Assembly: GCF_902170305.1 (NCBI RefSeq)
Contig: NZ_CABHWW010000024.1
Span: 1 to 64,000 of the forward strand
Origin: Yersinia alsatica
GTDB taxonomy: Bacteria; Pseudomonadota; Gammaproteobacteria; Enterobacterales; Enterobacteriaceae
Direction: 5' to 3'
DNA: 64,000 nt
Under the pieces are notes generated by a model. The model was not told the DNA's origin, did no database searches, and saw only the letters and a list, made by a program, of their open reading frames with translations. Made by a program: the position numbers and the translations under genes. Position 1 is the first letter of the stretch. The number at the start of each line of letters is the position of its first letter. Positions 40,296 to 50,809 of the stretch are shown one piece after another.

Positions 40296-40331
40296 CAACC
40301 CATCCCTATTCACTAAATTTGAGCCTGCAAA

Positions 40332-40670
40332 TTACAGTGCTGCTTCGTCTGTTTCGCCGGTACGGATGCGAATAACACGTTGCAATTCAGCAACGAAAAT
40401 TTTGCCATCACCAATTTTGCCGGTATAGGCGGCCTTACTGATCACATCAATGACTTCGTCCAATTGATCATCAGCAATAGCGATATCAATTTTCACTTTA
40501 GGTAAGAAATTGACGCTGTATTCAGCTCCCCGATAGAGTTCTGCATGTCCTTTCTGGCGACCAAATCCTTTTACTTCGGTTACGGTCAGCCCCTGAATAC
40601 CTACAGAGGACAAGGCTTCACGCACATCCTCCAACTTAAATGGTTTGATCACCACGGTAACCAGCTTCAT
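40332..40670 (-). CDS. glnK: Nitrogen regulatory protein P-II, GlnK
   Basis: A 112-aa PII signalling protein. It has the uridylylation site Tyr51 in the T-loop RGAEYSVNFLPK and the C-loop GKIGDGKIFV. It reports glutamine, 2-oxoglutarate and ATP/ADP, and blocks AmtB when unmodified. GAAGGGG seven bases before the ATG at 40670 defines the start. A sigma-54 promoter and an NtrC site lie upstream. Confidence 0.97.
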   Translation of the reverse strand: MKLVTVVIKPFKLEDVREALSSVGIQGLTVTEVKGFGRQKGHAELYRGAEYSVNFLPKVKIDIAIADDQLDEVIDVISKAAYTGKIGDGKIFVAELQRVIRIRTGETDEAAL

Positions 40671-40722
40671 ATTTGCCCCTTCTCGAATTAGGTCGAATTC
40701 ATGTCTGCCACGCAACAGATAA

Positions 40723-40738
40723 AGCAAAGGCTATGCCA
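40723..40738 (-). promoter_or_regulatory. Sigma-54 promoter of glnK-amtB
   Basis: The minus strand reads TGGCATAGCCTTTGCT. The invariant GG and GC are separated by ten bases, as required for RpoN. The predicted start is about 40 bases before the glnK ATG. Confidence 0.9.
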
Positions 40739-40844
40739 TAAATATGAGTCATGAGAATTTAATCTAGAAAGGGCGAACAGAGGGCGGTTGAGATAACTCA
40801 TCCAACGGAGCAGCAGCTGAATCGATATTATCGAACAGTTTTTG

Positions 40845-40861
40845 TGCACCAAATTAGTGCG
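40845..40861. promoter_or_regulatory. NtrC binding site
   Basis: TGCACCAAATTAGTGCG matches the TGCACCA-N3-TGGTGCA enhancer consensus at all but two positions. It lies about 110-120 bp upstream of the sigma-54 promoter, a normal NtrC enhancer distance. Confidence 0.85.
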
Positions 40862-41027
40862 ACGCGCGTCACAGAAGTGCAGGGTCGCCTCTGCGCGCTA
40901 TAGTCTTGCCAGATTATGGTGCGCGAGTCGCACCGAGTGGACATTAACGGGGATATTCACGGGAAGGATTAAAGCGAAAAGCTCTCAGATATAAGTTGCA
41001 GGGCCCATCAGCCCCGCAGCTTATTGT

Positions 41028-42824
41028 TTAACTCACCGCGGTTTCTACTTGGTCTATAGCGGCTAAATCTTCACTGACCAACTGCAACTGATACATTTGA
41101 TAATAACGCCCATGAGCCGCCAATAACTCTTGGTGCTTACCTTGCTCAACTGCGACACCACGGTGCAATACCAAGATGGTATCCGCATCGACAATGGTTG
41201 AAAGGCGGTGAGCTATCACCACCAACGTGGTGTTTTTCCGGATAAGTTGCAGGGCTTTCTGGATTGCTTGCTCAGTACCAGAGTCAATATTCGCCGTGGC
41301 TTCATCCAAAATCAGGATTTGTGGTGCCTGCACCAATACTCGCGCCATCGCCAGCAACTGTTTTTGCCCAACTGACAGGGTGTTGCCCTGCTCGCCGAGC
41401 AAACTGTGCAAGCCATCAGGTAAAGCATGGACTAACGGGGCCAGTTGCACGGTTTCCAGTGCATCCCACACTTGTTGCTCACTGATATCACGGCCTAAAG
41501 TTACATTGGCAAAAAACGAATCAGCCAGTACCACCGGGTCTTGCTGCACCATCGCCACGCCTTGGCGCAATGTTTGGTGTGATAATTGTGGTAGCGACCG
41601 GCCATCAAGCAGAATTTCACCTTTTTGCACCGGATAGTAGCCCATCAACAGATTAGCCAATGTGCTCTTACCACTGCCGGTGTGCCCCACCAAGGCGACA
41701 AAACCGCGCGAAGGCACATCAAGGGAAATATTTTGCAGTACCATTTTATCGCTACGGTAAGCAAAACTGACGTTTTTAACCTGAATGTGACCACTGGACA
41801 GTGGGCGGTCATCAGTACCATAGCCTTGTTGGGCACGATCCATCAGCTCGAAAATACGCTCCCCGGCCACCACAGCTTGCTGCATGATCGACTGTTGTGA
41901 GGTCAGTTCAATCAGCGGTTCATTGAGTCGGCCCAAATAGTTAATAAATGCATACAGCACACCAACCCCGACAGAGCCTTCTGGACTGAAGCCAAAAAGC
42001 AGCAACAAACCACACAACACCAAAGCAGAAAATAAGCTCAGCAGCGGACGCAATAGAAAACCTTCCAGACGCAAGGTTTGCATACGCGCGACATAATGCG
42101 CGCGGCTGGCTGATTCCATACGTTCCCCAAAGCGCGCTTGCTGACGGAACTGCTGAATCACGCCCATACCATTTATGACTTCATTGAAACCGTCATTAAT
42201 ATCCGCCAAATAGGCCCGAACACGGCGGACAACTGGCGTGCTATAACGCTGAAAAATAGCCATAACCACCAGCACAGCAGGGAAAATACAGATCGAAATC
42301 AGCGCCATGCGCCAATCCAGACTGAACATCGCCACCAGCATCGCACCGATTAATGCCGCACTTTTCAGTACGGTGGACACCACCATTACATACAAATCTT
42401 TTATAACTTCGGTGTCATTCGTCACGCGGGAAATCAATTGCCCGACTGGTTGGGTATCAAAAGCACTGAGCGGCTGGCGTAAAGCCGCATCCATCACTTC
42501 AATACGTAACCGTTGAACGACGCCCACGGCGGCCCGATTGAACAGCAATGCCTGAAAATAGTGCAACGCTGCCGCCAGTAATTGCAACAGCAAATAAGCT
42601 AATGCCAAGCCACTAACCAGCCCCAGAGGCAGAGTCCCCTTGGCGACCACATGGTCAATGAAATAGCTAATTAGCAGCGGGCCGCTGACCTCAGCGGCCG
42701 CGGCCACCCACAGCATCAATACCGCCAACCCGAGGGGCTTACGATAAGGCGATCCATAAGAGAGTAGGCGCTTTAGAGTGGGCCAGAGTTTACGTATCGG
42801 CAGAGGTTGCTGAGTTTTACTCAT
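41028..42824 (-). CDS. mdlB: ABC multidrug exporter subunit MdlB
   Basis: A 598-aa fused membrane-ATPase half-transporter. Six membrane helices occupy residues ~30-310, with Walker [10 protein letters not shown], the signature LSVGQKQL and Walker [13 protein letters not shown] in the C-terminal domain. The ATG at 42824 overlaps the mdlA stop by 8 bp, so the two halves are co-translated and likely form a heterodimer. The signature motif has Val in place of the second Gly, common in asymmetric exporters. Confidence 0.95.
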   Translation of the reverse strand: MSKTQQPLPIRKLWPTLKRLLSYGSPYRKPLGLAVLMLWVAAAAEVSGPLLISYFIDHVVAKGTLPLGLVSGLALAYLLLQLLAAALHYFQALLFNRAAVGVVQRLRIEVMDAALRQPLSAFDTQPVGQLISRVTNDTEVIKDLYVMVVSTVLKSAALIGAMLVAMFSLDWRMALISICIFPAVLVVMAIFQRYSTPVVRRVRAYLADINDGFNEVINGMGVIQQFRQQARFGERMESASRAHYVARMQTLRLEGFLLRPLLSLFSALVLCGLLLLFGFSPEGSVGVGVLYAFINYLGRLNEPLIELTSQQSIMQQAVVAGERIFELMDRAQQGYGTDDRPLSSGHIQVKNVSFAYRSDKMVLQNISLDVPSRGFVALVGHTGSGKSTLANLLMGYYPVQKGEILLDGRSLPQLSHQTLRQGVAMVQQDPVVLADSFFANVTLGRDISEQQVWDALETVQLAPLVHALPDGLHSLLGEQGNTLSVGQKQLLAMARVLVQAPQILILDEATANIDSGTEQAIQKALQLIRKNTTLVVIAHRLSTIVDADTILVLHRGVAVEQGKHQELLAAHGRYYQMYQLQLVSEDLAAIDQVETAVS

Positions 42825-44583
42825 CAGTTTTAACCTCCGGTTCGCCCTCATCCAAGGCGGCCTCCAGTTGCTGATAACGGTACATTTCCCGATACCATCC
42901 AGACTGATTAATCAACACGTTATGGGTGCCTCGTTGCATTACGCCACCATGTTGCATAACCAAAATTTCGCTAGCTTCGGTCAAAGCAGAAAGACGATGT
43001 GCGCTGATAATCACAGTGCGGTGCTCACCCCACTCCCGCAGGTTTTTTAAGATTTCATGCTCTGTCTGACCATCAACCGCAGAGAGCGCATCATCAAGAA
43101 TTAAAATTTCGGTGTCTAACAGCAGAGCGCGTGCAATGGAAATGCGCTGCTTTTGCCCACCGGATAACATCACACCGCGCTCACCTACTTCAGTGTCATA
43201 GCCGTGAGGAAGGCGCAAAATATCTTCATGCACACTGGCTAAACGAGCGGCTCGTTCAATCTGTGCTTGAGTAGCATCGGGTTTACCTAATGCAATATTG
43301 CCCGCGACGGTATCAGAGAACAAAAATGGGGTCTGGCTAACCACAGATAAACGCCCGCGCCAGTCATTTAAGCGGATATCAGATAGCAGATGCCCTTGAT
43401 AGCAGATCCCGCCGTCATCAATATCAAATTGCCGCTGAATTAATGCCAGCAAGGTACTTTTGCCGGAGCCTGTCGGCCCGCATAAGCCCAGCATTTGCCC
43501 CGGAGCCAGTGTCAGCGAAACATCATGCAGTGATGGCTGTTCAGCCCCCGGATATTGGAAACGGTGAATATTGACGACTAAGGTGCCGCGCTCGTCAGAC
43601 AGTGCAATGTCGCCGTCTTTTACCACCGGCGCTTCTTCCAGCAAGCTGCGAATGCGGCTATAAGCAGCACTGCCTCGCTCAACAATATTAAACATCCACG
43701 CCAAGGCCAGCATCGGCCAAATCATCAATCCCAAATACATCACAAAACTGGTCAGTTGCCCCAAGGTGATACTGTAATTTACTACCATCCAGCTACCACC
43801 GCCGATAGCCAGTAAATTCGCGACACCAATGGCGATATAAATCGTCGGGTCAAAACGGGCATCAATACGTGCAACATACATATTCTTAGCGCCCGCCTCT
43901 TCTGCGACTTGCGCAAACTGTTGCGACTGATGATTTTCCAGGCCAAAGGCCTTGATCATACGGATGCTGGTCAGGCTCTCTTGCGCCTGATTATTGAGGG
44001 CAGAAAATGCTCCCTGAGCTGATTTAAAGCGCTGATGCAGTTGGTCGCCGTAATACTTGATGACTACCGCCATGACCGGCATAGGCAACAGTGACAGTAA
44101 GGTCAATTGCCAGCTAATTTGGGTGCTCATCACAATCAGCACCGCACATCCCATCACTAGTGAATCGACTAACGTCAAAACCCCTTCCCCCGCGGCAAAA
44201 ACCACACGGTCGACGTCATTAGTGGCGCGCGCCATTAAATCGCCGGTACGGTGACGTAAATAGAAGCCAGGGGTTTGCCGGCTGAGTTGGCGATAAAAGT
44301 TTGCCCGCAACTCTACGGCTAATTGATAGGAAGCACCAAAAAGTAAGACTCGCCACACATAACGCAACAGATAGACCACAATGGCGGTCACCAGCATCAC
44401 ACCGATCCACACCAGTAACATATTGGTCGACATCTGTTTTGTGCTGATGCCATCCACAATGACGCCGACCAACTTAGGTGGCAATAATTGCAAGATAGCA
44501 ATAATGATCAACAATAATACCGCGCCAATATAACGGCGCCATTCACGGCGGAAATACCAGCCTAATTGTGCAAACAATCTCAC
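42817..44583 (-). CDS. mdlA: ABC multidrug exporter subunit MdlA
   Basis: A 588-aa half-transporter with six N-terminal membrane helices and an ATPase domain. Walker A is GPTGSGKST, the signature [16 protein letters not shown], and Walker [13 protein letters not shown]. Asp replaces the catalytic Glu after Walker B (DD rather than DE), which marks the degenerate site of a heterodimeric pump with MdlB. The substrate in vivo is unknown. Confidence 0.95.
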   Translation of the reverse strand: MRLFAQLGWYFRREWRRYIGAVLLLIIIAILQLLPPKLVGVIVDGISTKQMSTNMLLVWIGVMLVTAIVVYLLRYVWRVLLFGASYQLAVELRANFYRQLSRQTPGFYLRHRTGDLMARATNDVDRVVFAAGEGVLTLVDSLVMGCAVLIVMSTQISWQLTLLSLLPMPVMAVVIKYYGDQLHQRFKSAQGAFSALNNQAQESLTSIRMIKAFGLENHQSQQFAQVAEEAGAKNMYVARIDARFDPTIYIAIGVANLLAIGGGSWMVVNYSITLGQLTSFVMYLGLMIWPMLALAWMFNIVERGSAAYSRIRSLLEEAPVVKDGDIALSDERGTLVVNIHRFQYPGAEQPSLHDVSLTLAPGQMLGLCGPTGSGKSTLLALIQRQFDIDDGGICYQGHLLSDIRLNDWRGRLSVVSQTPFLFSDTVAGNIALGKPDATQAQIERAARLASVHEDILRLPHGYDTEVGERGVMLSGGQKQRISIARALLLDTEILILDDALSAVDGQTEHEILKNLREWGEHRTVIISAHRLSALTEASEILVMQHGGVMQRGTHNVLINQSGWYREMYRYQQLEAALDEGEPEVKTDE

Positions 44584-44671
44584 GCAGTTTTATTCCATGG
44601 TCTGACACCGAAGAGCCTCGGTATTGCTCGTTATACGCGATAAGTAGAATACCATCACTTAAAAGGCTTTT

Positions 44672-44798
44672 TATACTGTATCGACTTCAAGAAGCAGGAA
44701 GTTGGCAGAGGCGTTCACCCCATTAAGCTGACGTAAGTCAGTGATTGCAGTGAGTGGGAACAGCCAACACGGCTACAGCTTGAAAGATAAAAAGTATA
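44672..44798. repeat. ERIC-type 127-bp palindromic element
   Basis: Exactly 127 bp from TATACTG to AAAGTATA. It contains CTTCAAG, GGTTCACCCC-like and GACGTAAGTCAGTGATTG core blocks and AGCCAACAC-GGCTACAGCTTGAAAG. It belongs to the same family as 8552 and 15483. It ends two bases from the decR stop codon, so the decR message must run into it and could end in, or be stabilised by, its hairpin. Confidence 0.86.
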
Positions 44799-44799
44799 G

Positions 44800-45261
44800 T
44801 TACTCAGGAACCGGTAACACAGTCGTATATTTAATCTTTTCCATCGCAAAGCTTGATGTCACATCAATCAGCCCCGGAACACCGTTAACCATACGTTTGT
44901 AAAAGCTGTCGTAGCTTTTCATATCGGCAACTTCGACCTGCATCAGATAGTCATACTCCCCCGCCATACGATAGAACGCCAACACCTCTGGCATTTTGCG
45001 GATAAATTCGACGAACTCCTGATACCAGCCGCTATTATGCTGTTGCGTTTTGATCAGCACAAATGCGGTGAGTCCTAATCCTAGCTTTTCGCTATCCAAC
45101 AGAGCGACTCGCCCACGAATAAAGCCTTCATCCTCAAGGCGTTTCAAACGTTTCCAGCATGGCGTAGAGGTCAAATTGACCGCTTCTGCCAACACTTGCA
45201 GTGATTGCGTGCAATCTTCTTGCAGCATGCACAGGAGCTTACGGTCAGTTTTATCTAACAT
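44800..45261 (-). CDS. decR: Lrp/AsnC-family cysteine-responsive regulator DecR (YbaO/CcdR)
   Basis: A 153-aa Lrp-type protein. The N-terminal helix-turn-helix has [40 protein letters not shown], and the C-terminal RAM domain has [20 protein letters not shown]. DecR (CcdR in Pantoea) senses cysteine and activates a cysteine desulfhydrase gene. Here such a gene is the immediate divergent neighbour, 125 bp away, which E. coli lacks at this locus. Confidence 0.92.
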   Translation of the reverse strand: MLDKTDRKLLCMLQEDCTQSLQVLAEAVNLTSTPCWKRLKRLEDEGFIRGRVALLDSEKLGLGLTAFVLIKTQQHNSGWYQEFVEFIRKMPEVLAFYRMAGEYDYLMQVEVADMKSYDSFYKRMVNGVPGLIDVTSSFAMEKIKYTTVLPVPE

Positions 45262-45386
45262 ATCCAGTAGCCATAGAATAAATTTCTACCATTTGGCGAT
45301 ATAGAAGTAAAAATAGCAACGTTTTTTTCTTCAGGAACCGTTAACCTAATCATCATTAGTTTACTACCTACATCGCAGGCCATAAA

Positions 45387-46427
45387 ATGACCAATACTTG
45401 GGTAAAAAATGCTATCAGTGAAATAGAAGCCGATTTTCAACGCTCCGCTGATACTCACCTGATCCGCTTAAATCTGCCAGCATTCCCCGGCATTTATCTC
45501 TATTTAAAAGATGAAAGTACCCATCCAACCGGCAGTTTGAAGCACCGTTTAGCCCGCTCATTATTTCTCTATGGCTTATGTAATGGTTGGATCAAAGAAG
45601 ACACCACCATTATTGAGGCCTCCTCAGGAAGCACCGCGGTGTCTGAAGCCTATTTTGCGCGTTTGATTGGTTTGCCTTTTATTGCCGTTATGCCAAGTTG
45701 CACTGCACGGCGTAAAGTCGAACAAATTACCTTTTATGGCGGCCGCTGCCACTTTGTAGAAAGTGCTGGGCAAATTTATGCTGCATCCGAACAATTGGCT
45801 CGTGAACTTAACGGCCACTATATGGACCAGTTTACTTATGCGGAGCGGGCTACAGACTGGCGCGGTAACAATAATATTGCTGACAGTATCTTCCGCCAAA
45901 TGGCCCGCGAACCTTTCCCAGTACCGGACTATATTGTGATGAGCGCAGGTACCGGCGGCACATCGGCAACCCTAGGCCGTTATATCCGCTATCAAGGTCA
46001 TGATACTCAACTCGTCGTGGTCGACCCGGAAAACTCGGTATTTTATGACTGTTTCTGCAACCGTGACCGCACCGTAACCGGCAGCTGTGGCAGCCGCATT
46101 GAAGGTATTGGTCGGCCGCGCGCGGAGCCTTCATTTATTCCAGAAGTGATCGACAGTATGTTGCGCGTACCGGATGCCGCCAGTGTTGCCACCATCCATT
46201 GGTTGGAAGGCATTCTTGGCCGCAAAGTGGGAGCTTCAACCGGCACTAACGTCTGGGGGGCATTACAGTTAGCTAAACAGATGCGTGAACAGGGTAAAAC
46301 TGGCGCTATCGTGACATTACTCTGTGATAGCGGTGAGCGTTATCTCGATACCTACTATAACCCTCAGTGGGTGAGTCAAAATATTGGCGATTTGACCTCA
46401 TTCAGCAATGAGCTAAATAACCTGTAA
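45387..46427 (+). CDS. ccdA: PLP-dependent cysteine desulfhydrase, CcdA-like
   Basis: A 346-aa fold-type II PLP enzyme of the cysteine-synthase/CBS group. It has the cofactor lysine in [10 protein letters not shown] (Lys52), the phosphate/substrate loop [11 protein letters not shown], and the [13 protein letters not shown] phosphate-binding glycines. This group includes CcdA/Cds1, which degrade L-cysteine to sulfide, pyruvate and ammonia. The divergent decR supports that call over O-acetylserine sulfhydrylase. It has its own terminator. Exact reaction not testable by sequence. Confidence 0.82.
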   Translation: MTNTWVKNAISEIEADFQRSADTHLIRLNLPAFPGIYLYLKDESTHPTGSLKHRLARSLFLYGLCNGWIKEDTTIIEASSGSTAVSEAYFARLIGLPFIAVMPSCTARRKVEQITFYGGRCHFVESAGQIYAASEQLARELNGHYMDQFTYAERATDWRGNNNIADSIFRQMAREPFPVPDYIVMSAGTGGTSATLGRYIRYQGHDTQLVVVDPENSVFYDCFCNRDRTVTGSCGSRIEGIGRPRAEPSFIPEVIDSMLRVPDAASVATIHWLEGILGRKVGASTGTNVWGALQLAKQMREQGKTGAIVTLLCDSGERYLDTYYNPQWVSQNIGDLTSFSNELNNL

Positions 46428-46436
46428 CTGATCGAC

Positions 46437-46463
46437 AAAAGGGGCCGGTTTAAGGCCCCTTTT
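46437..46463 (+). terminator. ccdA terminator
   Basis: AAAAGGGGCC/GGCCCCTTTT stem-loop ten bases past the ccdA stop, with Ts closing the stem. Confidence 0.88.
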
Positions 46464-46466
46464 AGA

Positions 46467-46493
46467 AGAAAAAAACCGGATGGTCATCCGGCT
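46467..46493 (-). terminator. cof terminator
   Basis: On the minus strand CCGGAT/ATCCGG with a 4-base loop is followed by seven T. It lies 44 bp past the cof stop, back to back with the ccdA terminator. Confidence 0.88.
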
Positions 46494-46536
46494 GGCTAAT
46501 AGCTATCCCCAACGTCAAAGACGAAGGAGATAAACC

Positions 46537-47358
46537 TCAGAATTCGGGGGAATAGGTGAGGTGTGGTGAACTTAGCCAATGTTGCAAATAGTGCGCTACG
46601 CCTTGTTGTTCGCAGCGGCCAATAACCTGTAACTGGGGTAACTCTAGCTTCAATTGCGGTAATGCATTCCCCATTACCAGCCCACGACCCACTCGCGACA
46701 ACATCTCTTTATCATTCATCGCATCGCCGAATGCCATACAATCCGCCAGGGTTAAATCAAGGTGGTGGCTTAATCGCTCCAGCGCCGTTCCTTTATTGCA
46801 ACCCAGAGGCAATACTTCCAGACATTCCAGAGCAGAGAAACAGAAATCAGCTTTCCCTCCCATTTGCTGCTCAAGCTGAGTCTTCAGCTCAACCAGTTCT
46901 TCATGCGGCGCAATAAAACAAATTTTGTGGTTGCCGGTCAGAGGTAATGCATCCCATGCGGTATGCTGGAACTGAAAACCGCTGGTTTTATGTGCCGTCA
47001 GCAGGGCGGGATCATTGCAGTTGGTAAACCAGCCTTCATCACGGAAAATATGGATACTGGCATCGGTTTTCCACGGCGTGTGCAGTGCAAATTCCACCAA
47101 CTCGGCGGGCAAGTCCATACCATAGAGCTGTTCGCCATCCATGTCGCAAACTCGGGTACCATTACCGGTAATCAAATAACCATTAATACCGGAGTGGGAT
47201 AAAATCCCTTTCATATCAATATAATGCCTGCCAGTAGCAAATGTCAGAATGATTCCGTTCTCCACTAACTGATGCAACGCATTCAATGTCGCGCCACCAA
47301 TATTATGGTCACGCATCAGTAAGGTTCCATCCATATCAAAAGCGGCTAAACGGTACAT
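46537..47358 (-). CDS. cof: HAD hydrolase Cof (HMP-PP phosphatase)
   Basis: A 273-aa Cof-type HAD phosphatase. The nucleophile motif DMDGT is at 8-12, motif II includes TFATGRH, and motif IV is [22 protein letters not shown] and [17 protein letters not shown] match E. coli Cof closely. Cof hydrolyses the thiamine precursor HMP-pyrophosphate and also sugar phosphates and PLP. Confidence 0.94.
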   Translation of the reverse strand: MYRLAAFDMDGTLLMRDHNIGGATLNALHQLVENGIILTFATGRHYIDMKGILSHSGINGYLITGNGTRVCDMDGEQLYGMDLPAELVEFALHTPWKTDASIHIFRDEGWFTNCNDPALLTAHKTSGFQFQHTAWDALPLTGNHKICFIAPHEELVELKTQLEQQMGGKADFCFSALECLEVLPLGCNKGTALERLSHHLDLTLADCMAFGDAMNDKEMLSRVGRGLVMGNALPQLKLELPQLQVIGRCEQQGVAHYLQHWLSSPHLTYSPEF

Positions 47359-47541
47359 TCAAAACCTCATAAAGAGTGAAACTGGTGGTATGCATAAAAT
47401 TATGGCGTAGTATTTACGGAACTAATAGTGAACAATTAATTTAAACTGTTCCGTATTTAGAACCGATGCCAATCAGTACGGCTATGCGGGCACTGGATAG
47501 GCTTAAACTAGCTGATAACATAATGGAATAGGTTATTGATT

Positions 47542-49245
47542 ATGCGAATTATTCACCGACTAGCTCAATATCAGCGTTTATATCAGAAATTCGCCGACCA
47601 GCAAGTCTCAACCACGGTAGGTGAAGTCGCTGGCCTATTATTTTGCAGTGAACGCCATGCCCGCACGCTAATCCAGCAGCTACAGGCGAATGACTGGCTT
47701 AGTTGGCATTCACAAGTTGGCCGAGGAAAGCGAGCGCAACTGCAATGTCTGAAAAGCCCGGATACACTCCGCGCAACTTACCTGCAAATATTCCTTGAGC
47801 AAGGTGATCATCAGGTGGCACTCGAATTAGCTCAACTGGAACCTGAGCGCCTTCAAGCTTTACTTAACCCTCATATGGGTGGGCAATGGCAAGCGGACAG
47901 CCCAATATTGCGAATTCCTTATTACCGCGAGCTTGAATCGTTAAACCCACTCACCGCCACTGGCCGAGCTGAACAACACCTAATTTATACTTTGCATGCG
48001 GGCCTGACCAGATTTAACACCGGTGATCCACAACCAAAACCTGATTTGGCCCATCACTGGCAAGTGAGTGAGGATGGCTTAACCTGGCAATTCTTTTTAC
48101 GTAGTCAGTTGCGTTGGCACAATGGTGAACACATTCGGGGCGAGCAGCTATTACAAACATTGGCACAGCTGCAAGCAAATACGCGCAGTCGACCCAGCTT
48201 TACTAATATTCGCTCTATCACCCTCCCCCATGCTCTCTGCTTGCAATTTACTCTTTCACAGCCAGATTACTGGCTGGCTCATCGACTGGCTGATTTACCC
48301 TGCCGGCTGTTTCATCCAGACTATCCACTATTGGGCGCAGGTCCATTTAAACTGGCGACTTTCGAACAGCATCTGGTGCGGCTAGAGCAACATGAGTTTT
48401 ATCACTTGCAGCACCCCTATCTGGAAATCATCGAATACTGGATAACCCCGAGCCTGGTGGTGCAAACAGCAGACGGCAGTTGCCAACATCCGGTGCGCAT
48501 TACTATCGGTCAGGAGGAGGACTTCCCGCTAGCTCGCCCTGTTCAGCGCAGTATGAGCCTTGGGTTTTGTTATCTGGCCATTAATCAGTACCGGCGTAAC
48601 ATTATACCGCAGCAAATAGCTAAGTTACTGATGCTAGTGCAAACCTCCGGCATATTAGAGCAACTATCCATTATGCGCGGCATCATAACTCCTAGCCATG
48701 AAATGCTGCCCGGCTGGCCAATTCCACAATTTACATCTGATGAAAACCCACCATTGCCACCCCGCCTAACGCTGGTATATCAACCACCAATGGAGCTTAA
48801 AGTTGTTGCCGAACAACTCAAAACAGTATTGGCAGCGCATGGTTGCACATTAGAGATTTACGCCAGCCATGATAAGCAGTGGAAAAATACCGAACAAATC
48901 GAAGAGGCTGACTTACTACTTGCAGACCATTTAGTGGGTGAATCACCAGAAGCCGCAATGGAAAGTTGGTTGCGCCTTGATCCACTCTGGCGTGGCATTC
49001 TCTCGCCAGAACAGTGGGAACAGCAGCAAGTGACATTGACCCAGATTCAGCAAATCGAACCGGCTCCAGAACGTTTTCGCCAATTACGTGAACATTACAA
49101 TGAGCTGATGTTGTCAGGGCTGATTCTCCCGCTGTTCAACTATCAATATCAAGTCAACGCCCCACCGCGCATTAACGGTGTTACGTTAACCGCGTACGGC
49201 TGGTTCGACTTCAGCCAGGCATGGTTGCCACCAGCCACCACCTAA
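47542..49245 (+). CDS. ybaE: SgrR-family transcriptional regulator YbaE
   Basis: A 567-aa protein joining an N-terminal winged helix (about 1-110; SERHARTLIQQLQANDWLSWHSQVGRGKRA) to a solute-binding-protein-like domain (about 160-540; similar to SBP_bac_5). This architecture is shared with SgrR, the sugar-phosphate stress regulator. YbaE's ligand and targets are unknown. The ATG at 47542 with AGG nine bases upstream gives nearly the E. coli length (566). Confidence 0.9.
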   Translation: MRIIHRLAQYQRLYQKFADQQVSTTVGEVAGLLFCSERHARTLIQQLQANDWLSWHSQVGRGKRAQLQCLKSPDTLRATYLQIFLEQGDHQVALELAQLEPERLQALLNPHMGGQWQADSPILRIPYYRELESLNPLTATGRAEQHLIYTLHAGLTRFNTGDPQPKPDLAHHWQVSEDGLTWQFFLRSQLRWHNGEHIRGEQLLQTLAQLQANTRSRPSFTNIRSITLPHALCLQFTLSQPDYWLAHRLADLPCRLFHPDYPLLGAGPFKLATFEQHLVRLEQHEFYHLQHPYLEIIEYWITPSLVVQTADGSCQHPVRITIGQEEDFPLARPVQRSMSLGFCYLAINQYRRNIIPQQIAKLLMLVQTSGILEQLSIMRGIITPSHEMLPGWPIPQFTSDENPPLPPRLTLVYQPPMELKVVAEQLKTVLAAHGCTLEIYASHDKQWKNTEQIEEADLLLADHLVGESPEAAMESWLRLDPLWRGILSPEQWEQQQVTLTQIQQIEPAPERFRQLREHYNELMLSGLILPLFNYQYQVNAPPRINGVTLTAYGWFDFSQAWLPPATT

Positions 49246-49359
49246 CGACTAAACTCAGCTAACTACCCTTTCTCACACTAACTGAGTACCATACGGTCAG
49301 TTTTTAATTTTGCTGTGGGATGACACATTAAGATACCCATAGCCGCACGAGGTAACTAC

Positions 49360-50058
49360 ATGAGACGCGCCGTCGTTGTTTTTAGTGGTGGGCAAGATTC
49401 CACAACCTGTTTAATCCAAGCATTACAGCAATATGATGAAGTCCACTGCATTACATTCGATTACGGGCAACGCCACCGCGCAGAAATAGAGGTTGCCCGC
49501 AAACTGGCAGCCCAACTTGGCGTCAAAGCACACAAAGTGCTGGATGTCGGCATGCTTAATGAATTAGCGGTTAGCAGCCTGACCCGAGACAGTATTCCAG
49601 TCCCTACCTACAATGAAGACGAAAAGGATAGGGTTCCCAGCACCTTTGTACCTGGGCGTAATATTCTATTTCTCACCTTAGCGGCCATTTATGCTTATCA
49701 GGTACAAGCAGAAGCGGTTATCACAGGCGTCTGCGAGACAGATTTCTCCGGTTACCCGGATTGTCGGGATGAGTTCGTTAAAGCACTCAACCATGCGATA
49801 GATTTAGGTATTGGCCGAGATATCGCCTTTATCACCCCTTTGATGTGGTTAGATAAGGCTGAAACATGGGCCTTAGCCGATTATTATCAGCAACTAGAAC
49901 TGGTTCGCCATAGCACCCTCACCTGCTACAACGGGGTTCAGGGCGATGGTTGCGGTCAATGCGCAGCCTGCCACTTGCGCGCCAGAGGGCTTGAGTCTTA
50001 TCAAGCCAATAAGGCCAAAACTCTGCTAAGCCTGAAACAAAAAACCGGGCTGGTTTGA
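49360..50058 (+). CDS. queC: 7-cyano-7-deazaguanine synthase
   Basis: QueC converts 7-carboxy-7-deazaguanine to preQ0 with ATP and ammonia, in queuosine biosynthesis. The product is 232 aa. The PP-loop [10 protein letters not shown] is at 9-18, and the zinc site uses Cys189, Cys198, Cys201 and Cys204 in [27 protein letters not shown] precedes the ATG. Downstream is a 10-bp inverted repeat without T-tract. Confidence 0.97.
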   Translation: MRRAVVVFSGGQDSTTCLIQALQQYDEVHCITFDYGQRHRAEIEVARKLAAQLGVKAHKVLDVGMLNELAVSSLTRDSIPVPTYNEDEKDRVPSTFVPGRNILFLTLAAIYAYQVQAEAVITGVCETDFSGYPDCRDEFVKALNHAIDLGIGRDIAFITPLMWLDKAETWALADYYQQLELVRHSTLTCYNGVQGDGCGQCAACHLRARGLESYQANKAKTLLSLKQKTGLV

Positions 50059-50095
50059 TCCATTTGCTACTGTAGCGCGGATGACCGCCCTACTT

Positions 50096-50128
50096 TCACT
50101 ACCTCACTCCATCGGGGCGAGGTAGTGA
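50096..50128. terminator. Hairpin between convergent queC and fadM
   Basis: TCACTACCTC and GAGGTAGTGA are perfectly complementary, with a 13-base loop. There is no T-tract, so termination is plausible but not certain. Confidence 0.55.
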
Positions 50129-50153
50129 TTGATAAATAACAGAACAACCTCCT

Positions 50154-50561
50154 TTAGCACCCTCGGTTAACAAACTCCTCCAACTTGGCGCGTAATTCTC
50201 CCTCAATAGGCAATGCCTTTTGACTACGCAAGTCAATGCAAACAAAGGTTAATTCTGCGTCAGCCACAGGAGTAGACTCGGGCTCCAGCGTGATAGTTTG
50301 TTTCATCACACCACTTTTACCATTCAGTTTTAGCAGTTGGCTGTCGATACGCAGTAGGTCGCCCAACACAGAGGGCCGACGATAGTTAATATTGATATTA
50401 ACGACGATAAAAGCGATTTGGTTTTCAGCCATCCACTGCGCTGCTGGCTCACCATCGAGCCATTCCCAACGGGCTTCTTCGAGAAACTCTAAGTAGCGGG
50501 CATTATTAACATGTTGAAAAACATCAATATGGAAACCCCTGACTTTAATATGAGTATGCAT
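50154..50561 (-). CDS. fadM: Acyl-CoA thioesterase III
   Basis: A 135-aa single hot-dog-fold thioesterase (YbaW). It has the catalytic Asp in RGFHIDVFQHVNNARYLEFLEEARWEWL and the strand NININYRRPSVLGDLL. In E. coli FadM is FadR-controlled and acts on unsaturated long-chain acyl-CoA. The frame reaches 50594, but the ATG at 50561 gives the family N-terminus MHTHIKVRG. Confidence 0.92.
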   Translation of the reverse strand: MHTHIKVRGFHIDVFQHVNNARYLEFLEEARWEWLDGEPAAQWMAENQIAFIVVNININYRRPSVLGDLLRIDSQLLKLNGKSGVMKQTITLEPESTPVADAELTFVCIDLRSQKALPIEGELRAKLEEFVNRGC

Positions 50562-50809
50562 GACGACGAGCTTCTCCAAACAGTTAATAGTCATTATAGA
50601 GTGGCATACACAACTGGTATGACCTCAAAAAGAAAGATTAGCAGAGGAAAAACTCTTCATAGCACGCTTACTATATAATCTAGAACAACGTCACAGTTTT
50701 ACCCCGCAATTACACCTTACAGTATGAAATGCTGGGAGTTATTTGTTATGAAGATAGCGAGCTGAAATAGCCAGACAAATACTCGTCAGTACCTGCCTGA
50801 CTGCAATAT

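Larger units (their letters stand above)
40671..41027. other. glnK promoter region, mdlB-glnK spacer
   Basis: A 357-bp gap containing the sigma-54 promoter, an NtrC site and a GGTGCG-N5-CGCACC palindrome (40919-40935) on the minus-strand upstream side. No gene was seen. Confidence 0.7.

Noticed and set aside
45387-46427. Considered as cysteine synthase (cysK/cysM)
   Set aside because: Length and motifs fit the CcdA/Cds1 branch better, and the divergent DecR favours a degradative role.
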